64,000 nt of DNA. Source: Streptomyces sp. 846.5. GTDB taxonomy: Bacteria; Actinomycetota; Actinomycetes; Streptomycetales; Streptomycetaceae. The notes under the pieces were generated by a model. The model was given only the letters and a program-made list of their open reading frames with translations. It was not told the origin of the DNA and searched no databases. This document shows, in pieces, positions 35,397-45,685 of this stretch; the stretch's first letter is position 1; every line of letters begins with the position of its first letter. The translations under genes were made by a program, and so were the position numbers. The stretch is taken from positions 1,860,001 through 1,924,000 of the forward strand of contig NZ_SOBN01000002.1 of the NCBI RefSeq assembly GCF_004365705.1. Direction: 5' to 3'.

Positions 35397-36380
35397 TCAG
35401 GCCGCGGTGCCGCCGGAGTAGTCGGAGGCGAAGGCGGTCTCGATGACCCCCTCCACACCGGTGTCGGTGAGGATGATCCCCAGCTCCCGGTTGTTGCTGA
35501 GCGAGTTGCTGGTGATGTTCATCGAGCCCGCCTCCACCTTCGCGGTGGACAGGCCGTAGTCGGCCACGATCGCCTTGGCGTGGATGTAGTAGCCGGTGCT
35601 GGAGGAGTAGCCGCGCACCGTGCCGCCGGCCGCCTTCACCGCGGACACCTCGGAGGAGTAGCTGCCCGGGTACTCCAGCACCACCCGCACGGTCACCCCG
35701 GCCTTGGCCCGGGCGACGATCGCGTTGACCACGGCGGTGTCGCTGAACTCCTCCTCCTCGACGTCGAGGGTCTTGGTCGCACCGTTGATCACGCTCAGCA
35801 GCCGGGTCTGCGAGTCGGTGGGCGACCACAGCAGGTTGTCGCCGTCGCTCGGGGTGACCGAGGTGTGGGCGTAGTCCGCGTTGAAGACCGTCTCGATGGC
35901 GGCGACGTCCGTGCTGTCGGTGTCGAAGACGCCGTAGTCGCGGCTGGTCGCGTAGTAGTTGGCGGTGAGGTTGCCGGTGAGGATCAGCGATTCGGTGCCG
36001 TCGACGGTGATGGTCTTCTGGTGCGTGTAGACGTAGGAGGAGGACGAGTAGACCACGCCGACCCCGGCGGCCTTGAGCGTCGAGTAGGCCGAGCCGTTGA
36101 TGCTCGTCTTGGTGCGGTCCAGGATCACCCTGACCGTGACCCCCGCCTTCTCCCTGGCCACCAGGTCGGCCACGGCGGTGCTGTCGTTCAGTTCGTACAT
36201 CGTCATGTCCAGCGACGTGGTCGCCGAGTTGATGAAGTTGTAGATCGTCGGCTCGCTGCTGCTCAGCGAGAAGGCGAACGCCGAGTAGCTGCCGGCGGCG
36301 TGGGCGGGCAGGGCGCTGCCCAGCGCTGCCGCGCAGGCCGCAAGGATGGTTCCGGCGCGGCGCAGGGTGGTCCGGATCAT
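35397..36380 (-). CDS. Secreted phospholipase D-like protein with two HKD motifs
   Basis: A 327-residue exported protein of the phospholipase D superfamily. A signal peptide ends near AHAAGSYSAF. Two catalytic repeats follow: HQKTITVDGTESLILTGNL in the first half and HAKAIVADYG with AGSMNITSNS in the second. In both, the usual HxKxxxxD spacing is kept. It may act on phospholipids, or on DNA like Nuc-type endonucleases of similar two-motif layout; the substrate is not decidable here. The ATG at 36380 has GGGAGACACG upstream. Confidence 0.9.
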   Translation of the reverse strand: MIRTTLRRAGTILAACAAALGSALPAHAAGSYSAFAFSLSSSEPTIYNFINSATTSLDMTMYELNDSTAVADLVAREKAGVTVRVILDRTKTSINGSAYSTLKAAGVGVVYSSSSYVYTHQKTITVDGTESLILTGNLTANYYATSRDYGVFDTDSTDVAAIETVFNADYAHTSVTPSDGDNLLWSPTDSQTRLLSVINGATKTLDVEEEEFSDTAVVNAIVARAKAGVTVRVVLEYPGSYSSEVSAVKAAGGTVRGYSSSTGYYIHAKAIVADYGLSTAKVEAGSMNITSNSLSNNRELGIILTDTGVEGVIETAFASDYSGGTAA

Positions 36381-36498
36381 CGTGTCTCCCTGAACACTTG
36401 AGGGTTCGTCAGCCCCGGCGGACTGGCGCGCCAACCAGAGAACCACGCGCGTAGAACTGAGGGAAGAGGAATCCGGTTAACTTGACATGTCCGGTTGT

Positions 36499-37293
36499 CT
36501 ACGCGCGTCCCTCCGTTTGTGTACGTTCTGCGTTCGCCGCTGAAAGGGCGCCCGAAGTGGCCGCGTCAGCCGGCAGGAACGCCTCCAGCCTCAGCTCGGC
36601 CACGGTGACGTCCACCGCCGTGGCGAAGGTGGTGACCGTGGTCAGCAACCGCAGCAGCCCGCGCGGCGAGCGCAGGACCAGCGGGACGGCGAAGCCGAGA
36701 TGGCCGGCTCCCGGCGGCTCCTCGGGGACGTGGCGCTCCAGCTCGGCCAGCAGCTCCAGTGCCCTCTCGTCCGGCGTGGCCAGAGCCGTCCGCCGCAGGC
36801 CCTCGATGACATGGCGGGCCCAGACGTCGAAGTTCTCGATCCGGGGCCGGATCCCCTGCGGGTGCAGCGCCAGCCGGTACACGTTCACCGGCGGTTCCAG
36901 CAGCCAGGGGGCGACCCCCTCGCCGCGCACCAGCGCGAAGGCCGCGTTCTCGGCGACCAGGTCGCCGTGCCGCTCCACCACCACGGCGGGGAACGGCAGA
37001 TGGCCGTCGAGGATGTGACCGACCGCCGAACGCACCGGCTCCAACCCCTCCCCCTCCCAGGGGGTCTCCGGGTAGACGGGGGCGAACCCGGCCAGCGCCA
37101 GCAGGCTGTTGCGCTCCCGCAGCGGCAGCGCGAGCGCCTCGCTCAGCCGCACCACCATTCCGCGCCCGGGCTGCGAGCGACCGCTCTCCACAAAACTGAC
37201 ATAGCGCTGGGAAGTTCCGGCACGGACGGCCAACTCGAGCTGGCTCAGCCGGGACCGGCTCCGGTAATCGCGCAACGCCTGGGGGAAGTCCAC
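36499..37293 (-). CDS. XRE-type regulator with MmyB-like ligand domain
   Basis: A 264-residue regulator. The N-terminal HTH (LRDYRSRSRLSQLELAVRAGTSQRYVSFVESGRSQPGRGMVVRLSEAL) is followed by the MmyB-like domain seen in actinobacteria: ILDGHLPFPAVVVERHGDLVAENAAF, WLLEPPVNVYRLALHPQGIRPRIENFDVWARHVIEGLRR, and HLGFAVPLVLRSPRGLLRLLTTVTTFATAVDVTVAELRLEAFLP. Such regulators bind small hydrophobic ligands and repress a divergent oxidoreductase gene, exactly the layout here. The GTG is the first start available after an in-frame TAG. Confidence 0.92.
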   Translation of the reverse strand: MDFPQALRDYRSRSRLSQLELAVRAGTSQRYVSFVESGRSQPGRGMVVRLSEALALPLRERNSLLALAGFAPVYPETPWEGEGLEPVRSAVGHILDGHLPFPAVVVERHGDLVAENAAFALVRGEGVAPWLLEPPVNVYRLALHPQGIRPRIENFDVWARHVIEGLRRTALATPDERALELLAELERHVPEEPPGAGHLGFAVPLVLRSPRGLLRLLTTVTTFATAVDVTVAELRLEAFLPADAATSGALSAANAERTQTEGRA

Positions 37294-37327
37294 CCTCCCG
37301 TTCTATGCCACCGGGCCCCACTCCGCG

Positions 37328-37343
37328 ATTCCCTCAAGGGAAT
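37328..37343. promoter_or_regulatory. Palindromic operator between XRE regulator and LLM oxidoreductase
   Basis: ATTCCCT-CA-AGGGAAT, a perfect palindrome centred in the 85-base divergent region. It is the probable binding site of the MmyB-type regulator. Confidence 0.7.
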
Positions 37344-37378
37344 TGCCGCGATTCACCGTCCCGGGCAGAGTCCGGGAC

Positions 37379-38359
37379 ATGAAGCACACCACGGAACTGG
37401 GCGTACTCCTGCCGACCGGAACCAGCAGCTGGGAGCCGGGAACCGACGCCCGTACACTGATCGACTTCGCCGTCCGGGCCGAACGGCTGGGCCTGGACTC
37501 GGTGTGGGCCAACGACTCGCTGCTCAGCCCCAGGATCGAGCCGCTCACCATGCTGGCCGCCCTGGCCGCGACCACCGAACGGGTCACCCTGGGCACCGGC
37601 ACGCTGCTGCCGGTGCTGCGCCGACCGGTCCAGGCCGCGCAGACCCTCGCCTCGGTCGACGCCCTGTCCGGCGGACGGCTGGTGCTGGGCGTCGGCGCGG
37701 GCTTCCCCGGACGCTTCGGCAAGCCCCTGCACGAGCTGTCCGAGGTCCCCTGGGAGCGCCGCTTCGCCCGGCTGGACGACACCGTGGCGCTGTGGCGGCA
37801 GCTGTGGACGCCCGACGCGCCGTCCTCCTTCCACGGCGAGGTGCTGCACTTCGACGACCTGCCGAAGAGCACCGCACCACACCGCCCGGGCGGCCCCCCG
37901 ATCTGGCTCGGCGCAGCCGCCCCCACCGCCCTGGTCCGCACCGGCCGGCTCTACGACGGCTGGCTCCCCTACCCGCCCGACCCCGCCGCCTACGGATCCG
38001 GCCTGGGCACGGTACGCACCGCTGCCGCCGAGGCCGGCCGCACCGCCGAGGCGATCACCCCGGCCGTCTACGTCACCGTCCTGATCGACGACGACGCCCA
38101 GCACGGCCGTTCAGCTCTCGACGCCTTCGCCCGAGCCAACTACGGCATGCCCCTGGAGGACCTGGAGACCATCCAGTCCCTGGTCACCGGCCCACCCGCC
38201 ACCGTCGCCGCCCACCTCTCCCGCTACACCGCCGAAGGCGCCCACCACCTCGTCTGCCGCCTCGGCGCCCTCGGCCTCCCGGCCCAGCGGGAACAGCTCG
38301 AACGCTTGGCGGAGGTTCAGGGGCTGCTGGGGGGCAGCAGGGGAGGCGGGGCGGCGTAG
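37379..38359 (+). CDS. LLM class (luciferase-like) flavin-dependent oxidoreductase
   Basis: A 326-residue TIM-barrel flavoprotein using FMN or F420. Family blocks include LGLDSVWANDSLLSPRIEPLTMLAALAATTERVTLGTGTLLPVLRRPVQAAQTLASVDALSGGRLVLGVGAGFP and GGPPIWLGAAAPTALVRTGRLYDGWLPYPPDP. The ATG at 37379 (MKHTTELGVLLPTG) is preferred over a TTG at 37343 that lies within the operator. Divergent from its probable MmyB-type repressor, so induced by an unknown ligand, perhaps the substrate. Confidence 0.92.
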   Translation: MKHTTELGVLLPTGTSSWEPGTDARTLIDFAVRAERLGLDSVWANDSLLSPRIEPLTMLAALAATTERVTLGTGTLLPVLRRPVQAAQTLASVDALSGGRLVLGVGAGFPGRFGKPLHELSEVPWERRFARLDDTVALWRQLWTPDAPSSFHGEVLHFDDLPKSTAPHRPGGPPIWLGAAAPTALVRTGRLYDGWLPYPPDPAAYGSGLGTVRTAAAEAGRTAEAITPAVYVTVLIDDDAQHGRSALDAFARANYGMPLEDLETIQSLVTGPPATVAAHLSRYTAEGAHHLVCRLGALGLPAQREQLERLAEVQGLLGGSRGGGAA

Positions 38360-38416
38360 CTGCCTCCTCCCAATAAAATATTCGACGGCGGACGCCCTCC
38401 CCTTACGATCGTCGGC

Positions 38417-39836
<1,420 letters not shown>

Positions 39837-39850
<14 letters not shown>

Positions 39851-41438
39851 AGTCGGCCATCATGGCCATGTCCTCGTGCTCCAGGTTGTGGCAGTGCAGC
39901 ATGAAGCGGCCTGCGTAGTCCTCGAAGCGCACCGCGATCTCGACCGCCTCGGCGGGCTGCACATCCACGGTGTCCTTCCAACCGCCGTCGAAGGGGCCGG
40001 GGGCCGCGCCGTTGCGCGACACCACCTGGAAGTGGTTGAGGTGCAGGTGGACCGGGTGGTGGAAGTCGCTGACGAAGCGCCAGACCTCGGTGGTGCCGAG
40101 CCGGGGCGTGGCCAGCGAGCGCCCCGGCCGGTACTCCTGGCCGTTGACGGCCCAGCCGCCGGCCGACTTCTGGAACAGGAAAGAACGGGTGGCCGCGGCC
40201 CTGGCCGGGTCCAGCACGGCGACCGCGGAGAGCTTGGACGGGATGCGCGAGTCGTCCGAGACACTGCCGCCGCCCAGGTCGAACCGCATCACCTCGGCGG
40301 TGCCGCCGCTGCCGAGCCTGTTGACCAGCCGTACCTTGGTTCCGGCCGGATAGCGGGAGAAGTCGACGACCACGTCGAAGCGTTCCGCCGGGGCGAGGTC
40401 GATGCTGTCGTGCGCGACCGGCACCGCCAGCAGCCCGCCGTCGCTGCCGATCTGCACCAGCCCGCCGCCGCCGGGCGGTTGCGGGTCCAGCGCGAGCCGG
40501 TAGCGGCGGGCGTTGGAAGCGTTGAGGATCCGCAGCCGGTAGCGGGCCCGGTCGGCGTCCAGCACCGGCCAGGGCGCGCCGTTCACCAGCACCGTGTCGC
40601 CGAGCACGCCGTCCAGGTAGGGGGCGGTGACACCGGACGTCGTCTGCGCGGCCTCCAGCGCCGGATAGGCGAAGGAGCCGTCCGCAGCGAAGGACCGGTC
40701 GCTGATCAGCAGCGGCAGGTCCCGTTCGCCGTGCGGGAGCGGCAGCGCGGCCTCCTCGTCATCCGTGACCAGGTGGAACCCGGCCAGGCCGCGCCACACA
40801 TTGGGGCCGGTGAAACCCATCCGGTGGTCGTGGTACCAGAGCGTGGCGGCCCGCTGGTCCAGCGGGTAGGTGTAGGTGCGCTGCGTGCGGCCGTCGCCGC
40901 TGTCGACCGCGGCCATGCCCGCCATGCTCGCCATGCCGCCCCACCCCGGCGTTCCGGCCATGCCCGAGGTCGCGGCGACGCCGGCCGGGTGGACCAGCTG
41001 GGTCGGGTAGCCGTCGCTCTCGGCGGGGGTGTGGCCGCCGTGCAGATGCACCACGGTCGGGTGCGGCAGCTGGTTGCGATGGGTCACCACGGTCCGCCGT
41101 CCGGACCGGGAGACCAGCGTGGGGCCGGGATAGCTGCCCTGGTAGGTCCAGGCCAGGGTGTCCAGCCCCGGCAGGATCCGCAGCAGCGCGGGCCGCTGGG
41201 TGATCTCGTAGTAGTCGGCGGTGGCGTCGGTACGGACCGGCACGAGGACCTGTGGCCGCGGCAGCGGCACCTGGTAGGGGCGCGGCAGCGGAGCCGCGCT
41301 GCGCAGCAGCAGCCCGGGCTGACCCTGCGTCAGCAGCCCGCCCAGGTAGGGAGAGCCGACCGCAACCGCACCGGCGCCCAGGACGGCGGCGCCGCCGATA
41401 CCGAGGAAGCGGCGGCGACTCAGCGCGGGCCGGCTCAC
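39837..41438 (-). CDS. Tat-exported multicopper oxidase
   Basis: A 533-residue secreted copper enzyme of the CueO/bilirubin oxidase-like type. The twin-arginine signal is SRRRFLGIGGAAVLGAGAVAVG. All four copper motifs are present: VVHLHGGH, LWYHDHRMGF, HPVHLHLNHF and LHCHNLEHEDMAMM with the T1 Cys, His and Met. A Met/Gly-rich loop (about residues 160-178, GMAGTPGW then MASMAGMA) may bind Cu(I), as in CueO. The GTG start overlaps the upstream membrane-protein stop (GTGA), so the two are coupled. A MarR operator lies before the operon. Likely roles are copper or phenolic oxidation. Confidence 0.93.
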
Positions 41439-41899
41439 GCGTCCACCTCGGCGGGCGACGCCTGCTCGGAGGCGTCGGGGACAGCGCCGTCCGGGACAGC
41501 GGCGGACGGGACCCGCAGTGGCAGCCTCCAGACCGACTCGGCGTTCTTCATCACCATGATCACTACCCCGACCCCGAGCGGGACATGGATGATCAGTTCC
41601 CGGCTGAACCCGAGCATCATCTGCACCGCGATGACAACCAGGGTGATCAGCTGGTCGCGGGCCGGCGTCCCCGGACCTCCGCCCGGGCGCCACATCAGCA
41701 GCGCGGCCACCAGCGACGCCAGCACCACCGTCGCCAGGATCATCGCGGCGATCCGGTGCGCCTGCAGCAGGGGGTAGTGCCCCTGCAGGAACCCGCCCGC
41801 GAGCACCGGCTGCCCGAAGGCCAGCAACCCTGCCAGCAGGACCGCTCCCCTGAGTACCCGGTGCGCCGCCACGCGCACCCCCGGCCTGCCCTGAGTCAT
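41435..41899 (-). CDS. Small integral membrane protein coupled to the multicopper oxidase
   Basis: A 154-residue protein with four predicted transmembrane helices (VLRGAVLLAGLLAFGQPVLAG; AAMILATVVLASLVAALLMW; LITLVVIAVQMMLGF; IHVPLGVGVVIMVMK). Histidines in QAHRIAAM and LIIHVPLG lie within helices, a pattern seen in cytochrome b561-like or electron-transfer membrane proteins; haem binding is an inference. GGAGGACG precedes the ATG at 41899. First gene of the operon with the oxidase and possibly its redox partner. Confidence 0.85.
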   Translation of the reverse strand: MTQGRPGVRVAAHRVLRGAVLLAGLLAFGQPVLAGGFLQGHYPLLQAHRIAAMILATVVLASLVAALLMWRPGGGPGTPARDQLITLVVIAVQMMLGFSRELIIHVPLGVGVVIMVMKNAESVWRLPLRVPSAAVPDGAVPDASEQASPAEVDA

Positions 41900-41928
41900 G
41901 CTCGTCCTCCCCCGCACCATATAAAGTC

Positions 41929-41966
41929 CCAACTGGGATAGTCCCTTTTGGGACTATCCCAGTTGG
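41929..41966. promoter_or_regulatory. Large perfect inverted repeat, probable MarR operator
   Basis: Arms CCAACTGGGATAGTCCC and GGGACTATCCCAGTTGG are perfectly complementary over 17 bases around TTTT. It lies between the MarR gene and the divergent membrane-protein/multicopper-oxidase operon. A further GTCCC upstream (41926-41930) suggests overlapping half-sites. Confidence 0.85.
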
Positions 41967-41984
41967 AGCATATACTCATGCCCC

Positions 41985-42464
41985 ATGGACGCCAACCCCC
42001 GCCCCGAAGCCGAGGACCAGCTCACCGAGGCCGCCTCCGTGGGCCTGCTGCTGCGCCGCGCGCACCGCAGGGCCGCCAGGGAGTTCGGCCGGCAGCTCCA
42101 GCCCCTGGGCATCGACAACCGCCATGCGGGCGTCCTGCTGCAGCTGGCCCGGGTCGGGCCGGTGACCCAGCGCGACCTGATCCTCCTGCTGGGCAGCGAC
42201 AAGTCCTCGATGGTGCGCACCATCGACGAGTTGGAGGCGCGCGGACTGGCAGTACGCCGACCGCACCCCACCGACCGCCGCGCCCACGCGATCCAGGCCA
42301 CCGAGGCCGGGCTCGCCGCCCTGGCCGAGGTCCGCAGCCGCGCAGACGCGGCGGGCAACACCCTGCTGGCCTGCCTGCAGCCGGCCGAGCGCAGTCAGCT
42401 GATGCGGCTGCTCAGACGTTTCGCGGACGCCGAGGAACGCAGCCCCGACGACCTGCTGCCGTGA
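41985..42464 (+). CDS. MarR family regulator
   Basis: A 159-residue winged-helix regulator: LLLRRAHRRAAREFGRQLQPLGIDNRHAGVLLQLARVGPVTQRDLILLLGSDKSSMVRTIDELEARGLAVRRPHPTDRRAHAIQATEAG. No Cys in the redox-sensor position, so it is a ligand-binding rather than OhrR-type member. It diverges from the multicopper oxidase operon across a large palindrome and probably represses both. The ATG at 41985 has GGAG further upstream, at 41965. Confidence 0.92.
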   Translation: MDANPRPEAEDQLTEAASVGLLLRRAHRRAAREFGRQLQPLGIDNRHAGVLLQLARVGPVTQRDLILLLGSDKSSMVRTIDELEARGLAVRRPHPTDRRAHAIQATEAGLAALAEVRSRADAAGNTLLACLQPAERSQLMRLLRRFADAEERSPDDLLP

Positions 42465-42480
42465 CGAAGCACTGAAACGC

Positions 42481-42544
42481 CGTCAGGCGGTCACCGGACC
42501 ACCAGCCCTCCTCGGCCCGGTAGTTGCTCGGTGACCGCCTGACG
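42481..42544. terminator. Bidirectional hairpin between MarR and ohr genes
   Basis: Perfect 16-base arms CGTCAGGCGGTCACCG and CGGTGACCGCCTGACG enclose a 32-base loop between convergent genes. Confidence 0.65.
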
Positions 42545-42574
42545 ATGCGGTGCGATGCAGTTGTCCGACGTGGA

Positions 42575-42988
42575 CTACTCGACTATCAGCTCGACCGGGA
42601 TGTTGCCGCGGGTCGCGTTGGAGTACGGGCAGACCTGGTGGGCCTGCTCGACCAGGCTCTTGCCGGTCTCGCCCTGGAGCGCCTCGGGCAGCTCGACCCG
42701 CAGGACCACGGCGAGGCCGAAACCGCCCTGGCCGTTGCTGCCAATGCTGACCTCGGCGGTCACCGAGGCCTCGCTGGTGTCGACCTTGGCCTGACGGCCG
42801 ATCAGGCCGAGGGCGCTGGCGAAACAGGCGGCGTAGCCGGCCGCGAAGAGCTGCTCGGGGTTGGTGCCCTTGCCGTCGCCACCCAGCGCGGGCGGCATGG
42901 CCAGGGTGAGGTCGAGCTGCCCGTCGGAACTCACGGCGCGGCCCTCGCGTCCGTTGGCGGTGGCTGCGGCGGTGTAGATGGCGTCCAT
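42575..42988 (-). CDS. ohr: Organic hydroperoxide resistance protein (Ohr)
   Basis: Thiol peroxidase of the OsmC/Ohr family that reduces organic hydroperoxides. The 137-residue protein has the two reactive cysteines in AAGYAACFASALG and AHQVCPYSNATRGN, and the opening AIYTAAATANGREGR. This is the canonical Ohr rather than OsmC pattern. The ATG at 42988 has GAGGAGACATTG upstream. Divergent from ohrR across a perfect OhrR-type palindrome, so induced by peroxides. Confidence 0.95.
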   Translation of the reverse strand: MDAIYTAAATANGREGRAVSSDGQLDLTLAMPPALGGDGKGTNPEQLFAAGYAACFASALGLIGRQAKVDTSEASVTAEVSIGSNGQGGFGLAVVLRVELPEALQGETGKSLVEQAHQVCPYSNATRGNIPVELIVE

Positions 42989-43041
42989 CAATGTCTCCTC
43001 ATGGCTTGCTCTCCGGCGTTCCCTGCTCCATAAGCATCACA

Positions 43042-43056
43042 CACAATTCAATTGTG
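43042..43056. promoter_or_regulatory. OhrR operator
   Basis: CACAATT-C-AATTGTG, a perfect palindrome between divergent ohr and ohrR genes, matches the A/T-rich TACAATT/AATTGTA-type OhrR box. Confidence 0.85.
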
Positions 43057-43081
43057 CACAACTAAGTAGTACCCTTGAGAC

Positions 43082-43591
43082 ATGCCGACGCAGCCCACCG
43101 CAACCGCTGACGACCTGCTCCGCCTGGAGCACCACGTCTGCTTCGCCCTGCAGACCGCCTCCCGAGCCTTCGGCGACCTCTACCGCGACGCCCTACGGGA
43201 GCACGGGATCACCTACCCCCAGTACCTGGTCCTACTGGCCCTGACCGAGCACGGAGAACTCCCGGTCAAACGCATCGGCGAACTGCTGCGCCTGGACTCC
43301 GGCACCCTGTCGCCGCTGCTGAAGCGGCTGGAGGCGGCCGGCCTGGTCCAGCGCACCCGCAGTACGCAGGACGAGCGCTCCGTCGACGTCAAGCTCACCG
43401 GCAAGGGGGCCACCCTGTCGACGGACGCCCAACGGGCCCTACGTGTCTGCGCCGCCAGCTTGGGCCTGGACCCGGCCGAACTCAAGGTCCTGCAGGGAAT
43501 GCTGCAGGACCTCACCGACCGCCTGGACGCCGCCGTCGGCGCTGCGACCGGCGGCGCCGTCGGCCCCGGGGCCCCGGCCGCCGGCAATTGA
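43082..43591 (+). CDS. ohrR: OhrR, MarR-type organic peroxide sensor
   Basis: A 169-residue repressor. The peroxide-sensing Cys is in LEHHVCFALQTASRAF near residue 20, and the winged helix has YPQYLVLLALTEHGELPVKRIGELLRLDSGTLSPLLKRLEAAGLVQRTRSTQDERSVDVKLTGKG. A further Cys near residue 121 could form a mixed disulfide. Oxidation should release it from the shared operator and derepress ohr. ATG at 43082. Confidence 0.94.
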   Translation: MPTQPTATADDLLRLEHHVCFALQTASRAFGDLYRDALREHGITYPQYLVLLALTEHGELPVKRIGELLRLDSGTLSPLLKRLEAAGLVQRTRSTQDERSVDVKLTGKGATLSTDAQRALRVCAASLGLDPAELKVLQGMLQDLTDRLDAAVGAATGGAVGPGAPAAGN

Positions 43592-43669
43592 TCAAACCGG
43601 GCCTCCGTCCCGTGCCAGACTGGGCACGCACCCGAACCGGCTGTGCCTGATCCACGATAGGAGGCCCCC

Positions 43670-43936
43670 ATGGCTGAAGACGCAGTGGCCGACAAGACCC
43701 CCGGCGACGCGACAGCGCCGGAGGCTGAGAACGATGCCGCGTCCGAGCAGCAGACTGCGACCGGCTCGAACGACGCGGCAGAGGATGTGAAGCGCAAGTT
43801 CCGCGAGGCGCTGGCCCGCAAGAGCGGCCAGCACGCCGACTCCGCCGCGGCCGGCGGCAGCTCCGAGACGTCCAAGATCCACGGAGCCCACGGCAAGTCC
43901 GGCGGACAGCGTGACTTCCGCCGCAAGAGCGGCTGA
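43670..43936 (+). CDS. Small DUF5302-type protein
   Basis: An 88-residue, highly charged, probably disordered protein. The first 38 residues are Ala/Asp/Glu-rich, followed by [20 protein letters not shown] and a Gly/Lys/Arg-rich end ([20 protein letters not shown]). This matches the DUF5302 family that is nearly universal in streptomycetes. Function unknown. ATG at 43670 has AGGAGG upstream. A strong hairpin follows at 43957-43985. Confidence 0.88.
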   Translation: MAEDAVADKTPGDATAPEAENDAASEQQTATGSNDAAEDVKRKFREALARKSGQHADSAAAGGSSETSKIHGAHGKSGGQRDFRRKSG

Positions 43937-43956
43937 GGCCACGCGCGTAACGCTGA

Positions 43957-43985
43957 GGGGCGGCGACCATCGCGGTCGCCGCCCC
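43957..43985. terminator. Terminator-like hairpin
   Basis: GGGGCGGCGACC-ATCGC-GGTCGCCGCCCC, a perfect 12-base stem, lies just after the DUF5302-type gene and is followed by TTCG. Confidence 0.75.
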
Positions 43986-44063
43986 TTCGCGAGACCGCTG
44001 CGAGGGCGTCACGGATCGGTACGGATGCCTTGTCAGACGGGCCGCACGAGGCAGGATGTCCCT

Positions 44064-45641
44064 ATGACCTCGATGCGCAAGGGCTCGAACTGCCCCGTAC
44101 CGACGACCGCCCTGCACGCGGTGGTGAGCTGGCGCACCGATGCGCCCGCACCGGACGTCGACGTGTCCGCGCTGCTGCTGGACAGCTCCGGCAAGGTCCG
44201 TTCGGACGCCGACTTCGTCTTCTACAACCAGCCCCAGCACGCCTCCGGCGCGGTCCGGCACGAGGGCAAGCGGCCGCAGCCGGGCGAGATGATGGACGCC
44301 GTGCTGCTGGACCTGGCGGCGGTCGAGCCCGCGGTCGACCGCATCGTGGTGGGCGCCTCGGCCGACGGCGGCACCTTCGGCCAGGTGCCGGGGCTGCGAC
44401 TGCGGGTGATGACCCAGGACGGCGCGAGCGTCGCCGAGTTCGACATCGAGGGTGCGAGCAGCGAGACGGCGTTCCTGTTCGGCGAGTTCTACCGGCGGGC
44501 CGGGGAGTGGAAGTTCCGCGCGGTGGGCCAGGGCTACGCCTCCGGCCTCGAAGGGCTGGCCACCGACTTCGGCATCTCCGTCGAGGGCGACGCGCAGCCG
44601 GCCGCAGCGCCAGCCCCGCAGCCTTACCAGCCGCCGGCGCCACAGCCTTACCAGTCCCCCGCCCCACAGCCCTACCACCCCCCGGCCCCACAGCCGCCGG
44701 TCGGCTTCGGCCCGCCCCCGCCCCAGTACCAGCAACCCCAGTACCAACAGCCCGTGCCCACGGCGTCCGCACCGGGCGGCACTCCGATCAGCCTCAAGAA
44801 GCAGAAACTCATCAACCTGGAGAAGCAGCTCGCCGACCGCGGCGACCGCAACCTGCTCGACCTCACCAAGCGCGCAGCGGTCACCCTGGAGAAGCGCGGC
44901 CTGTCCGAGCACACCGCCCGGGTCGCCCTCTGCCTGGACATCTCCGGCTCGATGGGCGGCCTCTACCGCTCCGGCAAGGTGCAGTCACTGGTCGAACGGG
45001 TGCTGGCGCTGGGGCTGCGCTTCGACGACAACGCCGAGGTCGACGTGTTCCTGTTCGGGGCCCGCGGCCATGAGGCGGGCAGCGTCGGCATGGACAGCTA
45101 CCAGGGCTGGACGGACCGGATGCTCCAGCAGTGGCGGCTGGAGGGCGGCACCGACTACGCCGCCGCCATGGGGCTGATCCGCCAGCAGTACTTCGGCTCG
45201 GCCGACCTGCGCCACAAGCCGATCTCGGACCGCCAGCCGGTCTATGTGATGTTCGTGACGGACGGTCACACCACCAGCGAGGCCGCCACCAAGGCCCATG
45301 TCCTCTCCTCCAGCTACGAGCCGCTGTTCTGGCAGTTCATGGGGATCGGGCGCTCCTCCAAGTCGGTCGACGCACCGCAGGTCGCCCAGGCGGCGCCGCC
45401 TCCCGGCAAGCAGTCGCGCTTCGCCCGCCGGTTCTCGGCGATGGCCGCCAACTGGGGCGACGGCACCTTCCGCTTCCTGGAGGAGCTGGACGACCTGCCC
45501 CACCGCTATGTCGACAACGCCGACTTCTTCTGCGTCCAGGACCCGGCGAACCTCACCGACGAGCAGCTGTACGACCTGATGACGGCCGGGTACGCGGACT
45601 GGCTGCAGCGGGCGAGGGCGAAGGGCCTGCTCATCGGCTGA
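44064..45641 (+). CDS. TerD-VWA fusion protein
   Basis: A 525-residue cytoplasmic protein joining a TerD domain to a von Willebrand A domain. TerD (about residues 1-180) begins MRKGSNCPVPT and includes DADFVFYNQPQHASGAVRH and VGASADGGTFGQV. A Pro/Gln/Tyr-rich repeat linker (about 185-235) follows. The VWA domain (about 285-525) has the MIDAS motif LCLDISGSMGG, then EGGTDYAAAMG and VMFVTDGHTTSEAATKAH. TerD proteins bind calcium and belong to the tellurite/stress 'ter' systems. The ATG at 44064 is followed nine bases later by another ATG. No other ter genes are adjacent. Confidence 0.92.
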   Translation: MTSMRKGSNCPVPTTALHAVVSWRTDAPAPDVDVSALLLDSSGKVRSDADFVFYNQPQHASGAVRHEGKRPQPGEMMDAVLLDLAAVEPAVDRIVVGASADGGTFGQVPGLRLRVMTQDGASVAEFDIEGASSETAFLFGEFYRRAGEWKFRAVGQGYASGLEGLATDFGISVEGDAQPAAAPAPQPYQPPAPQPYQSPAPQPYHPPAPQPPVGFGPPPPQYQQPQYQQPVPTASAPGGTPISLKKQKLINLEKQLADRGDRNLLDLTKRAAVTLEKRGLSEHTARVALCLDISGSMGGLYRSGKVQSLVERVLALGLRFDDNAEVDVFLFGARGHEAGSVGMDSYQGWTDRMLQQWRLEGGTDYAAAMGLIRQQYFGSADLRHKPISDRQPVYVMFVTDGHTTSEAATKAHVLSSSYEPLFWQFMGIGRSSKSVDAPQVAQAAPPPGKQSRFARRFSAMAANWGDGTFRFLEELDDLPHRYVDNADFFCVQDPANLTDEQLYDLMTAGYADWLQRARAKGLLIG

Positions 45642-45685
45642 CCCGTCGTCGACGCGAGCCGGGGGCTGGGGCCGAGGGCCGGGCT

